64,000 nucleotides of DNA, taken from NCBI GenBank assembly GCA_000934455.1, contig KN882355.1, positions 415,635 to 479,634 of the forward strand, written 5' to 3'. A model generated the notes under the pieces. The model was not told the origin of the DNA and did not search any database. It saw only the letters and a program-made list of their open reading frames with translations. Positions within the stretch are counted from its first letter, which is position 1. Each line of letters opens with the position of its first letter. Positions 1 to 9,825 of the stretch are shown here, piece by piece. This stretch comes from Apostichopus parvimensis (taxonomy: Eukaryota; Echinodermata; Holothuroidea; Aspidochirotida; Stichopodidae). Made by a program: the position numbers and the translations under genes.

Positions 1-540
1 GGTCATTTTGAGAAAAAGTACAAACAGTCAGCAAAAAACTCTCCGTAGCGTGCGCCATGGAACGGCCGGAAGGCATTAAATTCCCCCACCACTGCCCACG
101 CCTCCGAACCGCAAAAATAATCTCAGATTCATCATCAGCGCCACAAGTTCGTTTATGGAGACACCCACTTGGGCTCGTGCCCTCCTCCCAATGCTTTCCG
201 TCCCGTCTGTCGTCGTCGATTGCTTGTCGGTGTCCTGCAAGAAAGCAAAACAAAGAAAAAACAGATAACCATAAGATCTCTGATTCCTCTTCCTCGTTGC
301 CGTTTCTTATGAAGGGTTATTTACATGGTCAGTCTTTGTCATAGTTCCCGCGCGTGGAAACTTAACGCCACTGGGTCCTGGCCCGTATTTTGGCGTCTTG
401 CTCTGTGCAATAAGAAAGAAAAAAACACGTTTAACACGTTTGATTATGGTACCTTCTGTGTGGTTGAAAACGAAATTTTAGGTTATAACTCGTACCTTCT
501 CAGTCACGCATCTTATGACCTCGGCAGTCGCGACGGCGTT
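1..540. other. No confident gene; repeat-derived left edge
   Basis: No family could be recognised. The stretch at 165-200 (CTTGGGCTCGTGCCCTCC) nearly repeats at 3065-3090, so at least part is interspersed repeat. Any further 3' exon of the minus-strand recombinase gene could fall here, but none could be identified. Confidence 0.3.
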
Positions 541-558
541 CTGCCTCTTCTGGCTCAC

Positions 559-2533
559 CAGATAATTTTTTTTTGGACTTTTTCTGTGTGGGTCATGTGG
601 GACGCCAATGTTTTTAGTGACTCTGGTTGTTCTTCGAAGCACTGAAAAATAAGTCACATAAAGCCATTAACACCGGTTAAGAATGTTAACGCTAACAAAG
701 AAATATAATACAAAAAAAGTTATCTCTTTCAATAGATCATTTTTTCCTACCTTGGAGACTATCGTTTTTCTCAGGAGTGTGGTTGAAATGTGGCTTTTAA
801 GGCCAGCGTTCAACCAACACGAACTTATGCATTTGGTGACCCTCTTTGATAAAATCGGGGCGCCGGTGGTGTAAGACAACCACATCGGTCCCATGACCTT
901 CTCCCACTGGTTTATGGGTATTCTACCTCTGTGGGAGAATTGAAGCAAAAAGAAAAAAACGGTGATCAGTTTGTTACCAAGCTTGCAAATTGTGGTGCCG
1001 ATGACATATTACAATAGGACATGGCTTTACCTTATCTCCTCCACGTAAAAAGTAAGGTCCATGAACAACTCGCTATTGAGAGCGAGGGTTGCTGCCCCGT
1101 ATGTGGTGGCGGTCTTGTGATCAGACACCAACATCGTCCACACGTCGTCTCCCATTGAATTCCTCTGACGCCGAGCCCGGATGAGGTTTTCCACCGTCAT
1201 GTTTGCCACGGCTGAGGCCCTCTACCTGTTCGCCAGAACAACCTCCAGCATTAAATAATTCCTGACCTCGTTGTGGACGTTCTGATCTATCTCTCCCTCT
1301 CTGTCAGTGATTCGCAGCTGCGCCCGAACGGTTTTGCGATAGGCGGATCGATTGAATGTCTGTAAAATAAAACGGAAGGTAAATTATTAATAAATTTAAT
1401 TCGCATTCGATTGTGTGAGATCGAAGACATCGACAAGTAATATTCTCCCCTCTTTTATTACTTACAGCGATGTCTGAGCTATCTATTAGAAGCTCGTCCG
1501 CCTCCATCCGACCCTCTCTCATCTTCCTCTGTTTATACACAGAGGACTTGATCCCAGCCAGGCAATTCTCGGTCTCTTCGAATGTGTCACTTTCAATTAT
1601 TTTTTCCAGCCGCAACCACTTGGCAAACTTGAGGAATGAAAAAATGTATGCAGCAACGGTACCCGGCTGCTGTGCCCGTTGCTCCGACATCTTGGCGAAA
1701 ATGTCGTTGATGTGTTGCCTTTGTAAAAACTCGGCAATCGTCCCGTCACCGAATTGATCCATTCGTGTGACTTTCCTCACATGCTCGGCGGAGTTTCGGC
1801 GTCTAACCAGCCGCCTTCTCGCCCACGGAGCCATTTCTTGTACTTTGAGGTGTGAGTACGTATCATGCCCCCTTTGCTCCCTCCTTCTCCTCCTCGTCCT
1901 CCTCCTCCTCGTACTCCTTGTCATCCCCTTTCTCCTCCTCAATCTCCTCCTCGTCCATCTCCTCCTCCCTCGCAACTTCTTTCTCCTCCACAATCTCCTC
2001 CTCGTCCATCTCCTCCTCCTCCTCCCTCGCAACTTCTTCCCCCTCCTGCACCTCCTCTCTCTCCGCCTCTTTCGGTGCCAAGGACTTGACATTCTTTTTT
2101 AACTTTTTTCGTGGGTCAGGGTTCGGGTGGGTGGTGGTGTTGATTTCTTCCTCATCTGAGTCATCAGATGAGGTCACCGGCAGGTCTTTCATCCTGCGGC
2201 GAATCCTCTTGCGCTCTTTATTCGGTACATGCTGGGTGGACCCTGTACATATGTTTCGTCACGTCCCCTCTGTACACCAGGCAGATTTGGGCATTGCTTC
2301 AATCCGACCTGGTTGTAGAAATCCCGTGCCTCATTCTCCTTCTTGTGCACCGCAACCATATCGTTTCTAGTATTTTTTATTTTGTGGGCCTGGCGAATAT
2401 GCCTCGGTAACTTCACATATGACTTCCTGCAGATGGGGCACTCCTTTGCGGTGGGATTCCAATTGACCCTCTCCGGCCTCCCTGCATCCTCTACAGATGA
2501 ATCAGACATTCTGTGTAGAAAAAATGAATCCAC
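559..2533 (-). pseudogene. Zinc-finger / tyrosine-recombinase-like gene, multi-exon, nearly intact (YR gene 1)
   Basis: Minus-strand gene of the Crypton-like or host-derived tyrosine recombinase kind. It opens (start near 2509) with a finger CPICRKSYVKLPRHIRQAH, then a second finger-like stretch, an acidic region and a helical core-binding-like segment (PGTVAAYIFSFLKFAKWL). The catalytic part follows. Exons read as ...1466, 1359-1031, 928-751 and 641-559, with donors GTAAGT, GTAAAG, GTAGGA and GTGAGC; all phases join in frame. Visible catalytic features are a box I-like Arg before ASAVANMTVENL, the beta-hairpin Lys in DHKTATTYGAA, HISTTLLRK with the box II Arg, and LASHMTHT with a His. The nucleophile Tyr expected about ten residues later is not seen (KKII). 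Breaks are one in-frame TAG directly before the box I Arg, a frame change within the acidic repeat and another near the second finger. A functional host gene with sequence errors is possible. A further 3' exon may lie left of 559. Confidence 0.62.
1863..2100 (-). repeat. Purine-rich coding repeat (Glu/Asp-rich linker of YR gene 1)
   Basis: On the minus strand this is an almost pure GAG/GAA/GAT tract, encoding runs of Glu with some Asp and Lys; the plus strand is pyrimidine-rich (TCCTCC). Units of about 9-40 bases recur (an EEEMDEEEI-like unit is seen three times). Plus-strand Ser/Pro-rich frames here are shadows. The frame changes across this tract, which is what repeat slippage would produce. 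It joins the zinc-finger part to the recombinase part of the gene. Confidence 0.6.
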
Positions 2534-2599
2534 AAAACTATGTCTTTTATGATAATTAAATTGTATTTAATTTTATGTTAATTGTATTTAAATCGGCTA

Positions 2600-2960
2600 T
2601 TTGTGCCTAATATGTAAACGGTGATCAAAACAAAATGGTTCTTAAAATGCTCCGTAGACTCGTCACGTGACCACGTTACAGGTTAATGACCTCGTTTGTT
2701 AGTCAGTAAACCTAAAACCTAACCTAACTTAACCTTTACCCTATCCCTAACTGAACGTGACCATTAATCCTTCGTTTAAATAGTGAAAAATGATCTCTTT
2801 GTTTTAAACTATACTAGTACCTACCTAAATCTTCAGAAGTTCCGGTTGAAAGCAAGGGTAATTGAAGGTTTTCTCGATGGTTTTAATCTGCGTGTGGTTG
2901 ATAGCGAGGTGTTTGCTTCAATGGTGGCCTTGAATGGACATAATATACTCACGCTAAAGG
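2600..2960. other. Intergenic, no gene seen
   Basis: AT-rich sequence upstream of the minus-strand recombinase gene. It contains a patch of short CCTAAAC/CCTAAC-like words at 2708-2735. No coding potential was recognised. Confidence 0.4.
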
Positions 2961-3290
2961 GCCCGAAAAATGGATTTCTTCAAAATGACGTCACAGGGGG
3001 TAATCGATGCCAAGGATCCCAAATCTGCAACTCCCAGCTCCCTATCTGCTTCCGTTCCCCACCCCCTTGGGCTCGTGCCCCCTCCCAATGGTTTTTGGCC
3101 CCCCACGCCCCCACACAACACCCAATTCCAAAATTCCAAAATTATTTTCAGCCAAAAAAACCATAAGTTTACGGTGTTTGCCGAAATTGCCGAAAAAATG
3201 GATTTCGTGAAAATCACGTCACAGGAGGTAATCGATGCCCAGGAGGCCCAAATCTGCAACTCCCAGGTCCATATCTGCTTCCGTTCGGGA
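2961..3290. repeat. Two-copy direct repeat, about 96 bp, about 229 bp apart
   Basis: Copies at 2961-3056 and 3190-3285 share the blocks GAAAAAATGGATTT, ACGTCACAGG, GGTAATCGATGCC and AAATCTGCAACTCCCAG, then ATCTGCTTCCGTTC. Between them lies a C-rich stretch that also occurs near 165-200. Both strands carry open frames through the repeat, but these look accidental because they are low-complexity and match no family. Confidence 0.6.
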
Positions 3291-3309
3291 TATACGTGGT
3301 CCCAGAGGA

Positions 3310-5480
3310 CCCGATAGAAATACGTGTTCTTCATAAGTGGAAAAGTTGGAAATCTCCCTCTTGTCAACCCCCCCCCCCCTCCTGTCCTCTCTGAAAAACC
3401 CATCGTCATCAAAATTAGACGTGGAGTAGAAAACACCCCCGTCTTTCTGATACATAAATTTCGTGTTATTATCTGACCGGTAAGGTTTTTTGTCTATATG
3501 ATTTCTATTTGCGCCAAAAATAGGTGTTTTGTCTTGAAAAGTTAAAAAAGTACCTCTTTTCGGTACCCTTTCCTTTCCACCGAGGTCATGTGACGGCTCA
3601 TTTTTTGTTATCTGGGAGACGAGAGTCGGAGCTACGTGTAGATAACTCATACGGTAACATTAAACTTCGAGAAGGGGTATAGTCTATACGTTTTGGACAC
3701 CCCCCAAAAAATAGGTGTTTTTCACCGGTGGTAGCTATGATAACCCTAAACAAGGACGCCAGCGCCGAAGTCAACATTTGAGTAGCGTTTTTACCACCTT
3801 AGGTCAAACGAAATTAGCCAAAGTTATAATCGATGGATATCCCTATCTATGACCTTTTATCACCGGATGTCCCGTTCCCACCGGATCCCCGGTTTTGATG
3901 TAGCGTGACGTCACATCGACCCACTTTTCGACATGTCTCTACCCATATCTCAACAACGGAACATTCGATCGTTTCGAAAATAGCACCAATGGATTCGGCA
4001 TGTCCGAAACTATCGGGAACAATATTTTCATGTATTTCGCGCGATTTTTAATTCCTGACGTAATCGGGTGGTGGCGGCTATTATCGGCGAAAAATTCAAA
4101 TTCAACCAATTTGCTCGAAATTTCAGATTTAGGTAGAACTAATAATTATAAATAATATAAACGTCGTTTGATTAAATTCCGGTCTTTTAATATTTTTTTA
4201 TATTTTGTTAACATATTTTCTCATAAATATTTTATTTTGGCCGCCATTTTGTCAAACATTGATTTTTTTTTTAAATTCACAGAATCAATAGAACATGTCC
4301 TGACATATTTTTTCAATTATCTAGTTTTGTAATAATCGACAATATTGCGTTTGGTGACGTCACTTCCGGTCAGAATAAAATAGGGTCAAAGCCGGAAGTT
4401 ATTTTGTACAGACTCAAGTGATAAGTCTTCGGTGTGAGTTACAGGTGGATAGCTCATCCTCCCGTCTCAGAAACGGACCCCTAGGTAAAACTTTAAAACG
4501 CCCTCATTCCGGAAGTAAACGACTTGAAACAAGTTTAAGATAATCACGTGATAGTACGCATCGAGTTACATCACGACACCAATTTGTGTCCCGAAAAACC
4601 ATATCGTGTACACACAGGAGTCGAATATGCTAACCCTAGCTAACCCTAGGGGTTGGGGTTAACTTTGAGTGGCAGCCATCTTGGATTGGTATGACCTTAG
4701 GTCATAAAAAACTTTTTGACCATTTTTGGTCATAAATTTTTGACCTGTGATTGACCTTTCACCCGATGACGTCATGGCCGAAATTTTTCAGGTGACCATT
4801 CCTTATGACCTCACACGTCATCGTTGCAAGTTTCGTGGAAATCGGTCACTCACGATTTTTGATATTTATTTGAAGGAACGACAATTTTGACTTTTGACCC
4901 CCGGAAGTGACATATACTTGCTCTTTGCATATGTCAGTGCCCTATTGACCCTTAACATCCACAAGAAATTTGAAGGTCAAAGGTCAAAGTTTACGATTTT
5001 CGACCATAACCCTAGGGGTGGTAATCTACCCAAATAAAATGAAGAGGTAGTATACCAACTAACTTGAGTTATTTGGCTGTAAAAAAAAGTCATGTGATCC
5101 AAACTGACCGGAAGTGTTGTTGGGTGTACAGTGACAACAGTTCAGCCCTTTGACCAAATATCGGCCCCCTGTGACCCCCACTTTTGGAAATAGACCAAAA
5201 AATATGGACACTAGGGACCTGGAAATGGACGATCGGGACCTAGGCACCTATTACATAACAAAACTTTTTGGTCACTTCCGGTCAACTTTTTTCAAATTTT
5301 TTTCACCTTGGGTCACTCTACGCCCCGAGGCGCATCTTTTAAAATTTTAAGTTTTTTTGGGGGGCAATAATTGTTTTTACCCCCAGGGGGGTCCCGTGGG
5401 GGGGGGGGGGCACTGGCGAAAAGAAATTGCAAGTTCGGACATTTTGGACAAATGGGACTTAAAAATGGACGGTCGGGACC
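3310..5480. other. Gene-free repetitive block rich in short direct repeats
   Basis: About 2.2 kb without a supportable gene. It holds repeated words such as GGTCATAAA, CACTTCCGGTC and GACGTCA, a G run near 5398-5411, and a duplicated phrase at 5224-5250 and 5463-5490 (AAATGGACGATCGGGACCT against AAATGGACGGTCGGGACCT). The style resembles moderately repetitive intergenic DNA; similar wording recurs near 52.1-52.7 kb. Confidence 0.45.
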
Positions 5481-5490
5481 TGGGGTCCTA

Positions 5491-5528
5491 ATTAGAGTTA
5501 GGGGTTAGGGTTGGGTTTAGGGTTAGGG
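5491..5528 (+). repeat. Interstitial telomere-like repeat patch
   Basis: Degenerate TTAGGG units occur back to back (GTTAGGGGTTAGGGTTGGG followed by TTTAGGGTTAGGG). The patch directly abuts the right-hand remains of the virus-like fossil's capsid region. It is too short to be a chromosome end. Confidence 0.6.
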
Positions 5529-5559
5529 AACTTCTGACTTCGTAGCCCGTTGGCTCGTA

Positions 5560-6560
5560 GCCACTAAATTCTTCAACCCCCATTCCACCACTTCGGATCC
5601 AGCGGGGTATTCTGCAGCTACTCCGGTTTCTGTTGTAAGCACCATTGAATGCTTCCGTGTTAACAATTCCTAACACCACTCGTTTCGGTAGATTACCGAA
5701 GAACAAACTTTCCCGTTTGAAGATTAAGTTTCCTCTCGGGATGGAAAGCGTTGTGACTTCTACTCTGTTGATAGGGTATTTAGCAGTGCCTTGCTCCAAA
5801 GCCTTGGCATGTGCTAAAGTCACTTCAGGGTGAACTTTAACATGACGTAAAGCGAAGCATTTACAATTCAAACTTTAAAAGATGCGTTTGCTTGACTGGA
5901 CAAGAGACAAAAAGCATCTTTGTTTCGGTGTAACTTCATTTTCATTTCCACACCACCTAATAACATCTTTTGCTGAACAAACATATCACAAAGTAAGGGG
6001 CCAACTAGATCGACGACCTTACTATTCTTGACAAATTCGTATCTGGCTTTCAGGCCTTCATTCACCACTTGTTGATCTCCGTGGGGATTACAAGAATCCA
6101 TTTTCCCCGCAGTATCTTTGTAGAACAGGCTTCCCGTGAGTTGAGATTCCTTGGCTTCCGGGCCATAAGAGAGCAACGTCTCCATCATCGCACGATAGGC
6201 GTAAGTATTCGTTGAAGGCGTTACCAGACGATCGTTTAACGTGACATCCACTTCGGAAAAGAGAGACTGTAATAACAAATTAACGGGACCAACGTTTGCG
6301 TCTTCGGGGAGATCATCGCCGTTACTTTGACTCAACTTTGCCCTCACGTGAAGAATAGTTTGAGACAGGTCGAGATAATCCTCGGTCGATCCCTGCACGG
6401 AAAATTGTATCGGAGATGTATCGGTGATATTAGTGAGAGGATGATATTGAATCCAATTTCCCTTCACGATGCCGGTTTGTGTTGGTGGTACTGTGAACAA
6501 ATCCAACTCTGATTTCATGCACTCGCATGAATTATTGTGAACAAGGGCCATGATGGTGAT
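5560..6560 (-). CDS. Double jelly-roll major capsid protein (F54H12.2-like), fossil part
   Basis: The frame starts at MALVHNNSCECMKSELDLF. Typical family stretches follow: TQTGIVKGNWIQYHPL, QFSVQGSTEDYLDLSQTIL, VGPVNLLLQSLFSEVDVTLN, YAYRAMMETLLSYGPEAKE and KMLLGGVEMKMKLHRNKDAF, then PRGNLIFKRESLFFGNLPK. These are recognisable segments of the major capsid protein of Polinton-like viruses, which forms trimeric capsomers. The far C-terminal part is not recognised, and the sequence passes into telomere-like repeats. It belongs to the broken element. Confidence 0.65.
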
Positions 6561-6651
6561 GATGATGATGATTACACGTGGAAAATATCCAGAGACCTCT
6601 TCACTCGCTTGGCTCGTTGTCTTCTGACGTTTTTTGGCTTTGCTTTTCTTT

Positions 6652-6960
6652 TTAAAGGTTTCCTTCTCGGAGTCCTTCCAGTACCCTCGTGACCATCCGC
6701 TGTCCTGCTTGACCAAGTCGTCGCTTAGCAGAGGTTTTAATGTGTTCTCCTTGCAGCGCATCGTTCATAATTTCCGATCCCGTATACAACGCCTGTTTGC
6801 CCAGTGTTTTAGCCCCACTCTTTAAAAATGGAAGGGCTGATCTAGCTAATCGCCCTAAGATACCTCCTAATCCGTGCCCTTTCTGATGGTGGTAACCAGT
6901 GAACACTGGAAGTCCACGTCCTACTTGGCGAAGGTAGTAGTCTTCAAATAAATTCTTCAT
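6652..6960 (-). CDS. Small basic core-like protein, fossil part
   Basis: The product has about 102 residues. A Gly-rich N-terminal stretch (QVGRGLPVFTGYHHQKGHG, then GLGGILGRLARSALPFLKSG) is followed by a basic tail. A Gly-rich and then basic layout next to the capsid gene resembles adenovirus pX/pVI-like or Polinton core proteins that bind membrane or DNA. No catalytic motif is present. The role is inferred from position and composition. Confidence 0.45.
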   Translation of the reverse strand: MKNLFEDYYLRQVGRGLPVFTGYHHQKGHGLGGILGRLARSALPFLKSGAKTLGKQALYTGSEIMNDALQGEHIKTSAKRRLGQAGQRMVTRVLEGLREGNL

Positions 6961-6976
6961 ATTGATACGTTTAGGA

Positions 6977-7744
6977 TTACGTGAAAAGAGAAGATTTACT
7001 CTGCTTGAAGTGAAGTTTCACGATCACACGCCCAAGTTGAAATGGAATCAATTGTCCGAGATCATCCCTTAAATCTATTTGGATGTTTTCTATCATTCGG
7101 GATCTAACGGGAATGAAATGCGGATTGGTGTACGACACCGTGATGTGCTCCCCTGGGCGTTTATCTCCTATTTTAACAACGCGCTGTAAGGGCACGTGAG
7201 CATCCCCTACCCTCTGATGATCGACTATGTCACTGTAAACAAAAAAATGGTGACGCCATTGTGTACATCTGAGACAACGTCACCGATGTTGAATCCCTCA
7301 GTACATATCTTGTTATGGTCCAAGAAGCCTAACATTTGGCTGAGACCTTGAAGAGCGAGGCTATAACCTCTTTTTACTCTCACCGCAGTTTTGAAAGAAT
7401 GCTTGTTGAGATGCATTCTCACGTTGGCTGTCTCTGCTGGGGTTAATTTGTCGTGGAAGGCATCTATGACTTCCTGTATGGTGTCATAATATCCCTCGGG
7501 TATACAAATGTCTCTCTCGTTGAGGAGCATGCTACAATTTTTTCTATGTCACATTGTGCCAATTGAAAGGATACTGAATTTCACAAAGCGCTACTTCCCA
7601 ATTCCCTGATAATACAATAGGCTCTGCCAACTGCGTCGTGAAACTAGAAAGCGTGTTACGTGGAAAATATTCGTATGAACTGTTGCTAGGCAACGTCACG
7701 TAAAAGTGCGATGCCATCATATCTTGTCCACGTCCTTCACCCAA
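6977..7744 (-). CDS. Penton-like (single jelly-roll) structural protein, fossil part
   Basis: N-terminal features are MASHFYVTLPSNSS, then YFPRNTLSSFTTQLAEP and GNWEVALCEIQYPFNW. A middle portion has ICIPEGYYDTIQEVI, and the C-terminal portion has NPHFIPVRSRMIENIQID and IPFQLGRVIVKLHF. This order is the signature of the minor capsid (penton-like) protein found beside the double-jelly-roll capsid in Polinton-like elements and adintoviruses. It would sit at capsid vertices. The name rests on family resemblance. Confidence 0.55.
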
Positions 7745-8896
7745 CTGTTAAACTTTGCTGGATATCCCTGCCATTTAACGAGATATTCAGTGCGGCCTCC
7801 TCGCTTTCGTTTCTTGAAAACTTTTCCGACTCTAAATAGGGCGATCTCATCGACGTGAACACTTTTTAGTTCATGTTGATAAAAGTTACCCTCAATGGCC
7901 TCACCATCCCACTATTGGAGTTTGTATACGGGTATAGGTTTGGGTTTCCGCTTCACTACCGTAAATACTTCTACACTCCAATTAGGTAAATAAGCCTTTT
8001 CAAATTTCAGTTTTGATTTTGCAATTCTAACTCTTTCCTGTAAGTTAAATTTTAAAATTGTCATTCGGTTTCCGTGCTATTGAAGGATATAGCGTCTGCC
8101 ACACCCTTCCTTCATTTTCCTTTGAAACGTCTAGGGGTCGCATTTTAATGGATCTGTGATACGCACGATTGTAACCTTCTACGAGTTTGGGTAAAACGTC
8201 GATGTATTTCCGAGAATTGCGATAGGTAAAGTCTTTCCACATCCTCGATTTCAAAGTGCGGTTGAACCTTTCTACGACAGAAGCTTTAGTTTCATTATTG
8301 GTTATGAGATAATGAATGTTTTGATCTTTTCAAAATCTTTGAACGTTTTTATTTAAAAATTCCCCACCTCTGTCAGTATGAATTTGTAATGGCGTTCTGC
8401 CCGAGGAAAACATGGTTTTTATAGCGTTCAATACGGTAGGACCAGATTTATTTTTGATCGGTACTACCCATGCATGCTTCGATAAGACATCGATGCATGT
8501 TAACAAAAATTTAAACCCGCGATTGTACCGCGAAAGAGAACTTAAATCAACCAAATCCATCTCCCATTGGTGATCCATTGCACTAACCAAAACTCTGTTT
8601 CTAGGGAAACGTCTTCTTGAGCTTTTATGTAGCGTATACGTATTTTGTTTTTTCATCCAGTCAAGAATTGCCTTTCGGGTAAGCTCATGCACCTCTTCCT
8701 TTTTGACTTCTGAGTAAAGTTTGTTAACCCCTCCATAACTCGCAGGGTGTCGGGGGTCGATAACTCGCAGGGTGTCGGGGGTCGTAATAAATCTTGTGCA
8801 AGTAGTCCTCGTGGTTTGCACCCATGGTGGGGGAGGGACAAGGTTGTTTGTTATGAGAGGAGCGGATAGTGAATGATAAACTCTCGTCGATATCAT
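7745..8896 (-). CDS. Retroviral-type integrase with C-terminal chromodomain, fossil part
   Basis: This is a DDE-fold integrase of the Polinton/adintovirus kind. The catalytic core shows WEMDLVDLSSLSRYNRG (first Asp), IHTDRGGEFLNKNV (second Asp) and, further on, the segment around EGYNRAYHRSI. Near the C-terminal end a chromodomain-like stretch reads RTEYLVKWQGYPA. Such integrases insert the element's DNA into host chromosomes, and the chromodomain is thought to bind modified histone tails. A 23-base phrase (AACTCGCAGGGTGTCGGGGG and following) is duplicated near 8738-8785 at the N-terminal side. The part belongs to the broken element. Confidence 0.7.
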
Positions 8897-9314
8897 TATC
8901 CTAAATGGCTAAACAAGGTGTTGGTACTATATCATTTGTAAAGGGGGGGGGGGGATTGGACGGGAAATAAGGTGGGAACGGGGAACATGCGAGGTAGGGA
9001 CGGGATGGTGTAGCTTATTATTCCTGACAAAGAAAAATAAAAGTACGGAGACTTCTAAGACAAAAAACCCAAAACGAACAAAATTGTAACTGTCGTATAT
9101 AAATTGTTATTGAGATTTAAAATTAAAAACAAACAAAATGCTTTACATAATATTTGTTTAGCTTTTACTTACAATACAATCATTTACATTAATTTGAACT
9201 TACATTTAAATTATTTATTGTTTACATTACACATTATTACACATTATTCATTATTCCTAACATTATTCTTCTTAACAAGGCAACATGTTTGCGTAATGCC
9301 CAATACACACAATA
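8897..9314. other. AT-rich spacer inside the virus-like fossil
   Basis: A G run near 8941-8954 is followed by an AT-rich stretch with short repeats of ACATTATT and TTACACATTATT (9222-9262). No coding potential was recognised. It separates the cysteine-protein/PC4 block from the integrase block. Confidence 0.4.
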
Positions 9315-9806
9315 CTAAATTGTCCACAATTCCTTTGGTGGAATATTTATCTTCATTGCACGACATTCAACCAGATATTTGGTCATAAAAATGACTTCAA
9401 TGTCCAAGTTTCTTACGGAATTCTCCAAGAACATAGCGAGGCGTTCATCGTCCGTGGCCATGAGACACCAATCGTGCTCAATCTGACTCGGATGGTCCAA
9501 ACTACAACCGTAACACAAATCATCACATTTTTGTTTTATGATATGCCAAAGCGCTTGGCAAATCACATTCTTTGCTAAACATTGCAATGTCCTTTCGTGT
9601 CCGGTTGTCGTTGTCTGGACCTCATGTACGACGATGTCTCGTTCGAACAGCCTCTTTGGTTGACATGTGGGGTTTCGCCTCTTCATGTGCCTAGACACTT
9701 GGGGTGCCTTTACATCTGGTTGTCGTACATTACCGATCGGGGTCTCCAGTTCTGCCTCCTCATCAGAATCCAGTACCCAGATCACTTCAGTTTCATCCTG
9801 AAACAT
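9315..9806 (-). CDS. Cysteine-containing protein of unknown function, part of the virus-like fossil
   Basis: The product has 163 residues. The N-terminal part is acidic (VLDSDEEAELE), the middle is basic (HMKRRNPTCQPKRLF), and the C-terminal half has a spaced Cys/His set: C in NVICQALWHII, then QKCDDLCYGCSLDHPSQ, then EHDWCLM. The CYGCSLDHPSQxxHDxC arrangement could bind zinc. Small proteins with this signature sit beside integrase and PC4-like genes in related elements, to my recollection; this could not be checked. No enzymatic motif is visible. Confidence 0.5.
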   Translation of the reverse strand: MFQDETEVIWVLDSDEEAELETPIGNVRQPDVKAPQVSRHMKRRNPTCQPKRLFERDIVVHEVQTTTTGHERTLQCLAKNVICQALWHIIKQKCDDLCYGCSLDHPSQIEHDWCLMATDDERLAMFLENSVRNLDIEVIFMTKYLVECRAMKINIPPKELWTI

Positions 9807-9825
9807 AGTACGAACAACATATCAA

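Noticed and set aside
325-645. Plus-strand 106-codon frame
   Set aside because: It overlaps the minus-strand exon 641-559, which has splice signals, phase agreement and family motifs; the plus frame matches nothing.
1852-2370. Plus-strand Ser/Pro-rich open frames
   Set aside because: They are antisense readings of the acidic repeat of the minus-strand recombinase-like gene.
2954-3436. Minus-strand 160-codon and plus-strand 115-codon frames
   Set aside because: Both cross the two-copy repeat and are low-complexity; no family resemblance.
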